Below are positions 27,116 to 35,489 of a DNA stretch of 37,807 bases, piece by piece (the first letter of the stretch is position 1; the number at the start of each line of letters is the position of its first letter). The notes under the pieces were generated by a model, which worked only from the letters and a program-made list of their open reading frames with translations, was not told the DNA's origin and searched no databases. The stretch spans positions 1 through 37,807 of the forward strand of contig WBUK01000023.1 in assembly GCA_008933765.1 (NCBI GenBank). Reading direction: 5' to 3'. The translations under genes and the position numbers were made by a program. This stretch comes from Ignavibacteriaceae bacterium (GTDB lineage: Bacteria; Bacteroidota; Ignavibacteria; Ignavibacteriales; Ignavibacteriaceae).

Positions 27116-27140
27116 TATTAATTTTTAAAAAAGTGTTTGT

Positions 27141-28052
27141 ATGAAGAGAAAAGTAAGAATTATCGGTTTCCCTATGGACCTCGGCGCCGGAAGAAGAGGC
27201 GTCGATATGGGGCCCTCCGCTTTACGCATCGCTCAACTTTCTGAAAAATTGGAAGAGCTGGGATACGAAGTCGATGACCTCGGCGATATTGATGTCGGGA
27301 TTATGGAAACCGAAGCCGTTAAAGATGACAAACTTAAGTATATCGACGAAATTGAAAGAACCTCGCTGAAGCTCGCTAAAGTGGTTGAAGAAACTCTTGA
27401 AGCTGAAGATTTCCCCCTATGCATCGGCGGCGATCACTCTATGGCGCTCGGTACTCTCGGCGGCATTGCTTCTTATTGCAGAAAACGAGGGCAAAGCCTC
27501 GGCGTTATTTGGATTGACGCACACACCGATATGAACAGCGATAAAACAACCCCATCAGGAAATATTCACGGAATGTCACTCGCCGCTTCCCTCGGTATCG
27601 GGCACCCCCGCTTGGTTGACCTCTATGGCGAAGGACCCAAACTTAATCCGGAGGATGTAGTGGTGATTGGCGCCAGAAGTATTGATAAAGAAGAGCGCAT
27701 TAACATCCAAAAATCGGGCATTACTGTTTATACTATGTCAGATATCGATAAAATGGGCATTCACAGAATTGTAACAAAAGTGCTAAAACAGTTCAAAAAT
27801 AAGGTTGATCATATTCATGTCAGCTTTGATGTTGACAGTGTTGACCCTACAATTCTGCCAGGTGTAGGTACGCCGGTGCCCGGCGGGTTAAACTATCGGG
27901 AAGCGCATTTGCTTATGGAAACGATTGCCGAGTGCGGCTGCATGTCTTCTCTTGAAATTACTGAAATTAACCCGATTTTGGATACTAAAAACAACAGCGC
28001 GGTTTTTGCCGTTGGGTTAGTTGCCTCGAGCATGGGGCTGCGGATTTTGTAA
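27141..28052 (+). CDS. rocF: Arginase
   Basis: 303 residues of the ureohydrolase family. The two-manganese site is complete: H99 in GGDHS, D126, H128 and D130 in DAHTD, and D230 and D232 in SFDVDSVDP. NIHGMSLA and the C-terminal SLEITEINP also match arginases rather than agmatinases. The enzyme splits arginine into ornithine and urea. The ATG has no Shine-Dalgarno sequence but an A-rich leader. No urease or ornithine genes are adjacent, so it appears as a single-gene unit closed by its own terminator. Confidence 0.92.
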   Translation: MKRKVRIIGFPMDLGAGRRGVDMGPSALRIAQLSEKLEELGYEVDDLGDIDVGIMETEAVKDDKLKYIDEIERTSLKLAKVVEETLEAEDFPLCIGGDHSMALGTLGGIASYCRKRGQSLGVIWIDAHTDMNSDKTTPSGNIHGMSLAASLGIGHPRLVDLYGEGPKLNPEDVVVIGARSIDKEERINIQKSGITVYTMSDIDKMGIHRIVTKVLKQFKNKVDHIHVSFDVDSVDPTILPGVGTPVPGGLNYREAHLLMETIAECGCMSSLEITEINPILDTKNNSAVFAVGLVASSMGLRIL

Positions 28053-28056
28053 TATG

Positions 28057-28083
28057 ATTTAACCGCTTTTTGGTTAAATTTTT
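28057..28083 (+). terminator. Rho-independent terminator of arginase gene
   Basis: ATTTAACC (28057-28064) pairs with GGTTAAAT (28072-28079) around a GC(T)5 loop, and four T follow at 28080-28083. The stem is AT-rich but perfect and begins four bases after the stop codon. Confidence 0.7.
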
Positions 28084-28210
28084 GAATATTTGGAGTTTAT
28101 CGGATTGAAATTGAAAGGATTTCCCTGATTGTAGTTTGGGAAGTTTTTTGATTTAATCCGAGGGATTTCCTGATGGAAATTGAGATGATTTTCTGATTAA
28201 ACCCGGGAAA

Positions 28211-28286
28211 TATTCGGACTATTGTAGATGAAATTCGAACTATTGTTGATGAAATTCGGATTGTTATTTGATGAAATTCGGATAAC
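28211..28286. repeat. Degenerate 21-22-bp tandem repeat
   Basis: About 3.5 copies of a unit like AATTCGGACTATTGTTGATGA at 28211-28231, 28232-28252, 28253-28274 and 28275-28286. Before it, GGATTTCC(C)TGAT recurs at about 28117 and 28163. It lies in the spacer upstream of a membrane-protein gene. Confidence 0.85.
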
Positions 28287-28313
28287 ACACAGTTAAACAC
28301 CTAAACAGTTAAA

Positions 28314-28850
28314 ATGAACCACCTGAAACAATTTCTGACTTACCTTATCATTATTGCCTCCGTCATGTGGATTTTGATGGAGCTTGAGGTGTTGGATATT
28401 AACTGGCCCTTTATTTTCTCGTTTTTGTTCATTCTTTCGGGGCTGGCTACTGTGGTTGTGGTGTTCGGAAAACATGATGTACCCGCACTTTTAATCGGCA
28501 CTACTCTCTTTTTAGTCGGAATTTTAATCTATCTGAACCACAATTTCATGTCGATCCCATGGGCACAGTTGCTGCTTCCCACAGCCATGTTTATGATCGG
28601 AGTGAACCTGATTATCCTTTTCTTGGATAACCCGAAAGTGCCCGGCTTTTTGATCGTGTCGGTCGTCTTTATCGGGTTTCCCTTTTTCTTTTTAAGCCAG
28701 GAGGACTCGATGACTCTCTCTTCGATGTTCACAGCAATCGGAGATATGGTTACAAAATACTGGCTGATAATTTTCTTAGCGGTTATTTCGGTTGTTTTTA
28801 TTCTTTTGCAGGGTAAAAACTCCGGCGAGAATGGGGATAATGATAATTGA
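28314..28850 (+). CDS. Small multi-pass membrane protein, unknown function
   Basis: 178 residues with about six hydrophobic segments (~7-25, 31-50, 56-75, 80-103, 108-128, 145-165) and a short hydrophilic tail rich in Asn/Gly/Asp. I recognise no family with certainty; the layout resembles small DUF5668-like envelope stress proteins, which is a weak guess. The start lies in an A-rich leader without a Shine-Dalgarno sequence. The convergent neighbour is the anti-sigma gene, and the upstream spacer carries the tandem repeat at 28211-28286. Confidence 0.65.
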   Translation: MNHLKQFLTYLIIIASVMWILMELEVLDINWPFIFSFLFILSGLATVVVVFGKHDVPALLIGTTLFLVGILIYLNHNFMSIPWAQLLLPTAMFMIGVNLIILFLDNPKVPGFLIVSVVFIGFPFFFLSQEDSMTLSSMFTAIGDMVTKYWLIIFLAVISVVFILLQGKNSGENGDNDN

Positions 28851-28947
28851 GCAATCAGGAAGTATAACTTAAAAACACAACACTTCCACCCTTAGAAGCA
28901 GACGGCTCAGGCAGCAACGGGAGATAATTGCTTAATAACTATAGTGG

Positions 28948-30903
28948 TTATTTTGCCGGAGGTGCTTCAACCTCTCTTTTGAATAACAACATCCCGCTCA
29001 TAATTACAGTGTTCGAAGGCGTTTCCGCACCGTTTATATCTTCTTCAGTTAACATTAATTTGTAGCTTCCGCCTTTTGAAAGGTCCGGAACACCGTCAAG
29101 CTCGAAAAATTCCAAATTTTGTGAAGGGGCAACTACATCACCCACTTTTTCGTATTTCCCGTCGTCTTGAATCCAAAGTTGGAAACCCTTCCCCGCATTG
29201 AAAGAAGTAACATTCGAAAACTGCAAAAAACCTCTTTTATCCGAAACTGAGTAAAAGAACTTACCGTAAGCACCCGGATAATCATCACTTCCTATCAGAT
29301 TAACAATCCCTACGACTTTTGAAGTGGCAAGAAACAGTATGAGATCCTGGTTAATAATCGCAGTGCTTTTCATGATCTCTGATTTTTTCTGCGCAGTGCC
29401 GAGTTCGTTTAACCTTCGGTCGATTTTTTCATCAGAATTAATCACTAAAGTAAGAAGAACAATAACCATTACACTGAACAGAACCACAACAGAGCCCAAT
29501 ACCCCCCAAAACAAGGCTTTGCTTACGCCACCGGTTTTCTCTGTGGCGCCGTAAATCCCTCCTCCTTCGTAATGTCTTTGCTGAGCGCCGGCATAAACTC
29601 CAGGCTTTTCTTGTCCGGTGGGATATGGCTGCGAAGCGGACTGCGACGCGACAAATCCCTCACTGCCTTGTGGTTGTAATGCGCCCTGATTCCCGGCTTT
29701 TGCACCAATCGTTCCTGTGGTTTCTTCTTCACCGATCTCCTGATCAATCAGTTTTTTTCTTAGTGCCCGCTGTGGCGTTATTTGATGTTCCGGTTCGGCC
29801 TCATCTGTTGGTTCATCAACCGTATATCCCTCTTCTGAACCTTCATATTCCGGAGTTTGAGTTGCGGGTTCATCCGTAATTGTTCCGGAATAGGGATCAA
29901 AATGCGGCATTTCAGAAGCGTCAATTAACCTCTCACTTAAAGTATCTGTTGTTGGCGATCCTCCGTTATTAACTTCTCCCTCTACATTACCGCCGGTAAG
30001 CTCCGGAGCTTTATCACCACCACCGAAACCTTCCCCTGCCCCACCGGAGTTGCTCCCTGAAAGATCATCTCCAAAGGAATCTAATGAAAACGATCCATCC
30101 CGACCGGATACGGGGGGTCTTCCAAAACCGGGCAGACGCGGTATTCCCCCTTGAGGACGACCACCACGGCGTGCGCTGCTTTGATCATCCCGTGAAGGAG
30201 CGGAATCAAAACTACCCTCTATTGAAGAAGGTGTTGAAAAAGATGAACCGGAAGAGGAAGAACCATCGGCAGAATTCGAAGGTGAACCTGATGGCGCAAT
30301 ATATCCCGGATGTGTGGGTTGCCCCGATAATCCCAAGTGCCCGGATTGTCCAAACTGACCTGATTGCTCCGAAAAGCCAGACTGCCCCGATTGCCCGGGT
30401 ACGCCTGATTGCCCTGATTGCCCGGGTACGCCTGATTGCCCTGATTGCCCCGACCGGGCGTTTCCAGAACCTGAGGATACTGCACCCGAAGACGCCCCGA
30501 ATGAACCAAATGGAGCAAAAGGCTGAAAACCCGAGCTGCCGGAAGATTGTGATCCTCCGAAAGATGAACCTGAATCTGTTCCCGTTGGCGTAGGTTCTGC
30601 AGCAAAAGAACCAAGTTTGGTAAAGCTGATCCTCTTCTTACCCGGGAGAATTGTTGATGCAGGCGAGATTGTCTCTTCAATTTTTGTGAGAATGTGCTCA
30701 ATTAAGTGTGGCGGCACATCTTTGGGGTCGATAAACGACACTAAAAGTGCGGTCAGATTCTGATATTCGCCAAGTTCCTGCCATGCAAAATCGTCGCTCG
30801 ATTCAATCGCGTGAACTGTTTCAATAAATTCATCCTTGTCAAGCGCACCAAGAGCAAACGCCTGAATCAGATTTTCGTATTTCTGTTTCTCTTCAGGGCT
30901 CAT
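28948..30903 (-). CDS. Anti-sigma factor, RskA-like, with long Ser/Gly-rich linker
   Basis: 651 residues. The N-terminus (1-~85, EKQKYENLIQAFALGALDKDEF and following) is the cytoplasmic sigma-binding domain of RskA/anti-sigma-K type. Residues ~95-460 are a disordered region rich in Ser, Gly, Pro and Gln, including repeats of GQSGQSGVP. A single membrane helix (~464-488) follows, and then the extracytoplasmic RskA domain (~520-645; GKGFQLWIQDDGKYEKVGDV). RskA normally sequesters an ECF sigma factor until the membrane anchor is cleaved. Its start overlaps the stop of the sigma gene (ATGA), the standard layout. The ~370-residue cytoplasmic linker is very long; typical RskA linkers are tens of residues. 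Confidence 0.88.
   Translation of the reverse strand: MSPEEKQKYENLIQAFALGALDKDEFIETVHAIESSDDFAWQELGEYQNLTALLVSFIDPKDVPPHLIEHILTKIEETISPASTILPGKKRISFTKLGSFAAEPTPTGTDSGSSFGGSQSSGSSGFQPFAPFGSFGASSGAVSSGSGNARSGQSGQSGVPGQSGQSGVPGQSGQSGFSEQSGQFGQSGHLGLSGQPTHPGYIAPSGSPSNSADGSSSSGSSFSTPSSIEGSFDSAPSRDDQSSARRGGRPQGGIPRLPGFGRPPVSGRDGSFSLDSFGDDLSGSNSGGAGEGFGGGDKAPELTGGNVEGEVNNGGSPTTDTLSERLIDASEMPHFDPYSGTITDEPATQTPEYEGSEEGYTVDEPTDEAEPEHQITPQRALRKKLIDQEIGEEETTGTIGAKAGNQGALQPQGSEGFVASQSASQPYPTGQEKPGVYAGAQQRHYEGGGIYGATEKTGGVSKALFWGVLGSVVVLFSVMVIVLLTLVINSDEKIDRRLNELGTAQKKSEIMKSTAIINQDLILFLATSKVVGIVNLIGSDDYPGAYGKFFYSVSDKRGFLQFSNVTSFNAGKGFQLWIQDDGKYEKVGDVVAPSQNLEFFELDGVPDLSKGGSYKLMLTEEDINGAETPSNTVIMSGMLLFKREVEAPPAK
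30391..30444 (-). repeat. 27-bp coding tandem repeat in the anti-sigma linker
   Basis: Two perfect 27-base copies at 30391-30417 and 30418-30444, with a partial third. On the minus strand each encodes GQSGQSGVP-type nine-residue units. Confidence 0.9.
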
Positions 30904-31463
30904 GCTTCACCGTGCAGTAAATTATCGCGCAACGAACCAAGCGCAAGCCTGATCTTCGAGTTCACTGTCTGAACCGGAATGTTCAAATTCTTGCTGATTT
31001 CAGATTGAGTGAAACCGAAATATAACCCGAGGTAAATGACATGCTGCTGCGCTTCGGTTAAACGCATAACTGCGTTTTCGATGTTTTTGCTGATATTAAG
31101 CGCTGTTTCAAGGTCTAACGGATCAATCTGCTTGGAAAGATGTGGTATTATAATGTAGTTTTCGTAATCATCTGAGTATTCTTCAAGAAGTGCCGGGTTC
31201 CATTTTCTTCTTTTGGCATCTACTGCTTTGTTGCGTGCTAAGGTAATGATCCAGCAGTATGCGTTTTGAGAATTGATATCGTATCTGTTCGCTTTGTTCC
31301 ATATTATTACGAATATCTCTTCGAAAATTGTGTCTGCTAATACTTCATCTTCAATAATCTTGGAAACTAAAGCATAAACAATTTTCGAGTACCGTCGATA
31401 GAGGTCTCTGAAAGCGTCGGTATCTCTCTTTGCAATTTTTATTAATAATTCGTGGTCACTCAT
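30900..31463 (-). CDS. ECF RNA polymerase sigma factor (SigK/RpoE-like)
   Basis: 187 residues. Region 2 (~18-85; FRDLYRRYSKIVYALV with ITLARNKAVDAKRRK at its end) recognises the -10 element and melts the promoter; region 4 (~125-180; LTEAQQHVIYLGLYFGFTQSEISKNLNIPVQTVNSKI) is the helix-turn-helix for the -35. No region 1 or 3, as usual in ECF factors. It is co-transcribed with and overlaps the RskA-like anti-sigma gene. A Bacteroidetes-type promoter lies upstream, so the operon seems to be read by the housekeeping sigma factor. Confidence 0.92.
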   Translation of the reverse strand: MSDHELLIKIAKRDTDAFRDLYRRYSKIVYALVSKIIEDEVLADTIFEEIFVIIWNKANRYDINSQNAYCWIITLARNKAVDAKRRKWNPALLEEYSDDYENYIIIPHLSKQIDPLDLETALNISKNIENAVMRLTEAQQHVIYLGLYFGFTQSEISKNLNIPVQTVNSKIRLALGSLRDNLLHGEA

Positions 31464-31527
31464 CGAAAAGCTCCGGATGATTCACAATCTTTTCAGCAAA
31501 ATAAATTAATTTTTTCATATTAACCTA

Positions 31528-31559
31528 CAAATTTATAATTTTTATTAGCCTGCCGCAAA
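31528..31559 (-). promoter_or_regulatory. Bacteroidetes-type promoter of the sigma/anti-sigma operon
   Basis: On the minus strand TTTG (31559-31556), 20 bases, then TAAATTTG (31535-31528) match the TTTG-N20-TAnnTTTG consensus. The transcript would begin near 31521, about 58 bases before the ATG at 31463. Confidence 0.6.
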
Positions 31560-31761
31560 TATTTTACGCTTATTTAACGAGTATTTTTCGGCGTTAGTCG
31601 GTTTGTAGAAAAATTTATTATACAATCCATCTGTTATTCCGAAGCTTTTTTGCAACTCCTGCTGCTTGCCTCGTATCCTCATCCAAATCCATTTCATCAG
31701 TGAGGCACAAATATTATCTAAAGGTTTTAGATACCGGACTTTCTGTTTTTGTTTATGACAT

Positions 31762-31837
31762 TGCTTTTTCTTGTGGTTGAAACATTGCGTTTGTTGGTTC
31801 ACAAGACGGTGCTTTTTCTTGTGGTTGAAACATTGCG
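31762..31837. repeat. Perfect 28-bp direct repeat, two copies
   Basis: Positions 31762-31789 and 31810-31837 are identical over 28 bases and separated by 20 bases. Degenerate relatives continue on the right (TTGTGTTTGAAACAGT and TTGTGTGAAACAGT at about 31865-31912). Confidence 0.9.
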
Positions 31838-32291
31838 CTTTATTGTTTGAGGCATCTTGGTCGTTTGTGTTTGAAACAGTTCTTACTCTTGTGTGAAACA
31901 GTCAAGTGATAACCTTAATGATTTGCACAAAGATGGCAGTGGCACAACCGATTGCTTGCTGCTCCGAATTTATCGTGCTCCGTTATTGTGATGCTCCGGA
32001 GTTCAACAAAATATTTTTTAGGGTAATTACGGCTGCTCCGCCTACCTCAAAAAGAATAAATTACAGGCAAGTTTTGAAAACAGTTTTACGCTACACAGCA
32101 AAATTAAATGCGATCTGCTGATTATATTTTTCCCGATAATATTAAATAAATTTAAAAAAATATTATTAAAGTAACACTATAAGTACAAAATCATAATTAT
32201 CTTATTATTATGATGATTGATTCAATCAATTAATTTAACACTTTAATATTTAATTTAAAATTTTTCAAGCAATATTATACAATTTTAAAAT

Positions 32292-32331
32292 AAAAAAGCC
32301 GTTCTGATCTTTAAATCAAAACGGCTTTTTT
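32292..32331. terminator. Bidirectional Rho-independent terminator
   Basis: AAAAAAGCCGTT-C-TGAT pairs with ATCA-A-AACGGCTTTTTT around a CTTTAA loop; one mismatch, T runs on both strands. It is 216 bases downstream of the valS stop, so it either ends a long valS 3' leader or a plus-strand small RNA. Confidence 0.85.
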
Positions 32332-32546
32332 AATTGTTATTTGGTCAATATTTTTTGGAATATTACCTTAAAAATGCTCCCGTGTGCCTCATATATTAAC
32401 TTGTATCATGCTCCCTCAGTTAAGAGTAAGTGCATGATTCGTGCTCCGATAATGGGTGATATCCAAAATACCGAACACCATACATAACCCGTGCTCCCGT
32501 ATCATAAGTCAGTCTCTCTCACATTATTTCAACTGAATAAACCACC

Positions 32547-35159
32547 CTAATTTTGCAGATCTGCCAGAATCGATTCTAACTTCGAAAGGTTTTCTTCCCA
32601 ATCTCTCTTTTTGTTTCGCTCTCTTTCAATAATCTCAGCAGGTGCACGGGAGACAAACTCTTGGTTAGAAAGTTTCTTCTCCAGCCCGGTTAAACCGCCT
32701 TTAACTCTTTCGATTTCTTTCTCTAAGCGGTTTCTCTCAACCTCAATGTCAATTAGTCCCTCTAAGGGAACAAAAATTTCGCAATCTTTAATAACTGCAG
32801 AGGCGCTTTTAGGCGGTTTCTGCACATCAGTACCAAATTTAATTTCCTCAACTTTTGCAAGTTTTCGAATCAAATCATCGTATAACGGATCAAACATACC
32901 GGTTTTTAAGAAAACTTTCACATTTTTTGACGGAGCAATCTTCATTTCACCGCGAATGTTTCTAATTGCAGTAATGATTTCCTGAAGTAACCCCATCTTC
33001 TTTTCACCTGCCGGGTCAATCTTTTCTTCATCAGCCTCAGGGAAAGTTGCAACGCTTATCGAATCCCCCGCTTCCCTCTTCTTTATAAGTTGCCACAGTT
33101 CTTCAGAAATATAAGGCATAAAAGGGTGAAGCATTCTCAAAATCCTGTCGAACAGCCCAATCGCTTTTTGCGCTGTGTCTGCTTTTATAGCAGAATCATC
33201 GCTGTAGAATTTGCTCTTTATCAGCTCAATGTACCAGTCACAAAAATCAGACCATATAAAGGAATATATCAGCTTTGCCGAGTTGGTAAGCTCAAAATCC
33301 TCCAAATTTTTGTTCAACTCCCGCACTGTTGAGTTTAACCGTGAATTTATCCAACGATCCACGAAATCTTCCGAAGCGGGTTTATAATCAGGGTCGTAAA
33401 CAAAACCTTCAGGCGTATTCATCAAAATAAACCTGCCGGCATTCCAGATTTTGTTCGCAAAGTTGCGCCCGATTTCACACTTATCTTCACTGAATCTCAC
33501 ATCCTGCCCCAACGGCGCTAAGAACATCATCGTAAAGCGAAGTGCATCAGCACCATATTTATCTATCACATCCAACGGATCCGGCGAGTTCCCGAGTGAC
33601 TTGCTCATCTTCCGCCCCAAATCATCCCTTATTACGCTCGTGAAATAGACATGTTTAAATGGTATCTCGCCCTGGAAATAAAGCCCCGCCATAATCATTC
33701 GTGCAACCCAGAAGAAAATAATATCGGGAGCAGTTACAAGCGCATCGGTCGGATAGTAATATCTTTGTTCCTCTTCGGTCGTAAATACATCGTGTGCCCA
33801 CAACCAGCTCGAAGCCCATGTATCAAGCACATCGTTATCCTGAACCCAATTTTCAGAATCAGCAGGCGGTACAACATCACAGTAAATTTCACCACTCTCT
33901 TTGTGATACCAAACCGGAATCCTGTGCCCCCACCAAAGCTGCCGCGAAATGCACCAGTCTTTTATATTTGCTAACCAATGCTCGTAAGTTTTCACCCAGT
34001 GATGTGGATAAAACTTAATTTTTCCCTCAGAAACCACATCGATGGCGGGTTTTGCGAGCTTATCCATTTTCATGAACCATTGCTCAGAAATATAAGGCTC
34101 AACCTGCACATTACCCCGCTGCGAAAAACCAATATTTGTTGTATAATCTTCACTTTTCACCAAATATCCCCCCTCTTCCAGCATTTTCATCGCCTTTTTA
34201 CGCGCCTCGTACCGTTCCAGTCCGTGAAACTCAGCCGGCGCATTTTCGTTAAGAGTTGCGTCGGGATTAAGGATATTAATGAATTGCAGGTTATGTCTGT
34301 GCCCGATCTCATAATCGTTCACATCGTGTGCCGGTGTAATTTTCACCGCACCGGTTCCAAACGATGAATCCACATAATCATCAGCAATTATTTCAATTTC
34401 ACGACCCGTTAACGGTAGAATAACTTTTTTGCCGACAAACCCCGAGTATCTTTCATCATTTGGATTAACCGCAACGGCAGTATCGCCAAACATCGTTTCG
34501 GGTCTCGTGGTTGCAACCACCACTTCCCCACTTCCGTCAACCATCGGGTAGCGGATGTGCACAAGTTTGATGTTCATCGTTTGATAGTAAACTTCCTCGT
34601 CGGAAATGGCGCTCTGCGTTTTGGGATCCCAATTAACCATGCGATAGCCGCGATAAATCAGCCCGTCTTTGTACAGTTTTACGAACGCATCAATCACTTT
34701 CCGGTAGTAATGATCGTCCATCGTGAAGCGCAGGCGCTCCCAGTCGCAGCTGATACCTAATTTTTCAAGCTGACTTATAATAATTCCGCCGTATTTTTCT
34801 TTCCATTCGTGGCAGTGCTTTAAAAATTCTTCGCGCCCGATCTCTTTTTTATCTATTCCCTGCTCTGCGAGGTGCTGCACAACTTTCGCTTCCGTTGCAA
34901 TAGAAGCATGGTCCGTTCCCGGAACCCAACAAGCATTAAAACCTTGCATCCGTTTGTGCCGTATTAAAATATCCTGAATTGTATTGTTGAGAACATGCCC
35001 CAAATGAAGCATTCCTGTAATATTAGGCGGCGGAATTACGATGGTGTAAGGGGTTTTATTTGTGTCAATTTCAGAACGGAAAAGCCCATGGTCCTGCCAG
35101 TATTTGTACCATTTCGCTTCTACGGGTGAGGGGCTGTATGCTTTCTCTATTTCAATCAT
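32547..35159 (-). CDS. valS: Valyl-tRNA synthetase
   Basis: 870 residues, the size of bacterial ValS. It starts with MIEIEKAYSPSPVEAKWYKYW. The class I HIGH motif appears as PPPNITGMLHLGHVL (about 43-57), the editing domain includes VVATTRPETMFGDTAVAVNP, and KMSKS is in DDLGRKMSKSLGNSPDPLD. The C-terminal ~70 residues form the expected coiled coil (LEKEIERVKGGLTGLEKKL). It charges tRNA-Val in the cytoplasm and hydrolyses mischarged threonine. It stands alone; the gene upstream belongs to the ABC-3C locus with its own operon. Confidence 0.97.
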   Translation of the reverse strand: MIEIEKAYSPSPVEAKWYKYWQDHGLFRSEIDTNKTPYTIVIPPPNITGMLHLGHVLNNTIQDILIRHKRMQGFNACWVPGTDHASIATEAKVVQHLAEQGIDKKEIGREEFLKHCHEWKEKYGGIIISQLEKLGISCDWERLRFTMDDHYYRKVIDAFVKLYKDGLIYRGYRMVNWDPKTQSAISDEEVYYQTMNIKLVHIRYPMVDGSGEVVVATTRPETMFGDTAVAVNPNDERYSGFVGKKVILPLTGREIEIIADDYVDSSFGTGAVKITPAHDVNDYEIGHRHNLQFINILNPDATLNENAPAEFHGLERYEARKKAMKMLEEGGYLVKSEDYTTNIGFSQRGNVQVEPYISEQWFMKMDKLAKPAIDVVSEGKIKFYPHHWVKTYEHWLANIKDWCISRQLWWGHRIPVWYHKESGEIYCDVVPPADSENWVQDNDVLDTWASSWLWAHDVFTTEEEQRYYYPTDALVTAPDIIFFWVARMIMAGLYFQGEIPFKHVYFTSVIRDDLGRKMSKSLGNSPDPLDVIDKYGADALRFTMMFLAPLGQDVRFSEDKCEIGRNFANKIWNAGRFILMNTPEGFVYDPDYKPASEDFVDRWINSRLNSTVRELNKNLEDFELTNSAKLIYSFIWSDFCDWYIELIKSKFYSDDSAIKADTAQKAIGLFDRILRMLHPFMPYISEELWQLIKKREAGDSISVATFPEADEEKIDPAGEKKMGLLQEIITAIRNIRGEMKIAPSKNVKVFLKTGMFDPLYDDLIRKLAKVEEIKFGTDVQKPPKSASAVIKDCEIFVPLEGLIDIEVERNRLEKEIERVKGGLTGLEKKLSNQEFVSRAPAEIIERERNKKRDWEENLSKLESILADLQN

Positions 35160-35489
35160 TAAGTTTCCGGAAATTAAAAAATACGAATTTTAAATATACG
35201 GAGATTTGAAAGATTTGCCGGCAGAGGGCTACAGACTATAATCTATAATCTTTGAAGTGGTGGTAAGTATAGTGTGGCGATTTGGTTATATGTTTGCCTT
35301 GTGAAGTTGATTTAATGTATAGCAACTACAAAGGTCTTTTTAACCACTTTCCTTTCACTCAAAATATTTTGCTTTTGACGCAATTTGATAGCCGATGTTA
35401 AAAGATTTTTTGAATTGTAAAATTAAGCTTTAAAAACACCGGTGCGTTTCCCGGTATGGGTGTTATTAAAAAAATTCTTTTCAACAAAA
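35160..35489. other. Intergenic region upstream of valS
   Basis: 330 bases without a gene. It should carry the valS promoter and the end of the ABC-3C transcript. I found no exact TAnnTTTG element reading towards valS. A weak terminator-like hairpin is at 35431-35465. Confidence 0.55.
35431..35465 (-). terminator. Possible terminator of the ABC-3C operon
   Basis: On the minus strand AACACC pairs with GGTGTT, or alternatively ACCGG with CCGGT inside it, followed by TTTTTA. Two overlapping stem choices and a short T run make it a moderate call; it lies 25 bases beyond the ATPase stop. Confidence 0.4.

Larger units (their letters stand above)
31464..32546. other. Long intergenic region between sigma operon and valS
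   Basis: 1083 bases without a convincing gene. It holds the promoter at 31528-31559, a 28-bp direct repeat (31762-31837), eight scattered TGCTCC words (31960-32497), a hyphenated palindrome GATTGATTCAATC near 32215-32227, and a bidirectional terminator (32292-32331). The two reading frames of 70-85 codons inside it have no family resemblance and are formed partly by the repeats. Confidence 0.6.

Noticed and set aside
30084..30701. Frames of 160-169 codons on both strands inside the anti-sigma gene
   Set aside because: They come from the Ser/Gly-rich low-complexity linker; they have no start signals or domain resemblance, while the main frame keeps both RskA domains.
31762..31837. CRISPR array
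   Set aside because: Only two perfect 28-bp units with one 20-bp gap and then decayed copies; no cas gene is near and the neighbouring units are degenerate, so tandem duplication is the better reading.
31545..32121. Two possible small genes in the long spacer (31545-31802 minus, 31906-32121 plus)
   Set aside because: They overlap the repeats, have biased, non-protein-like composition and no ribosome-binding site.
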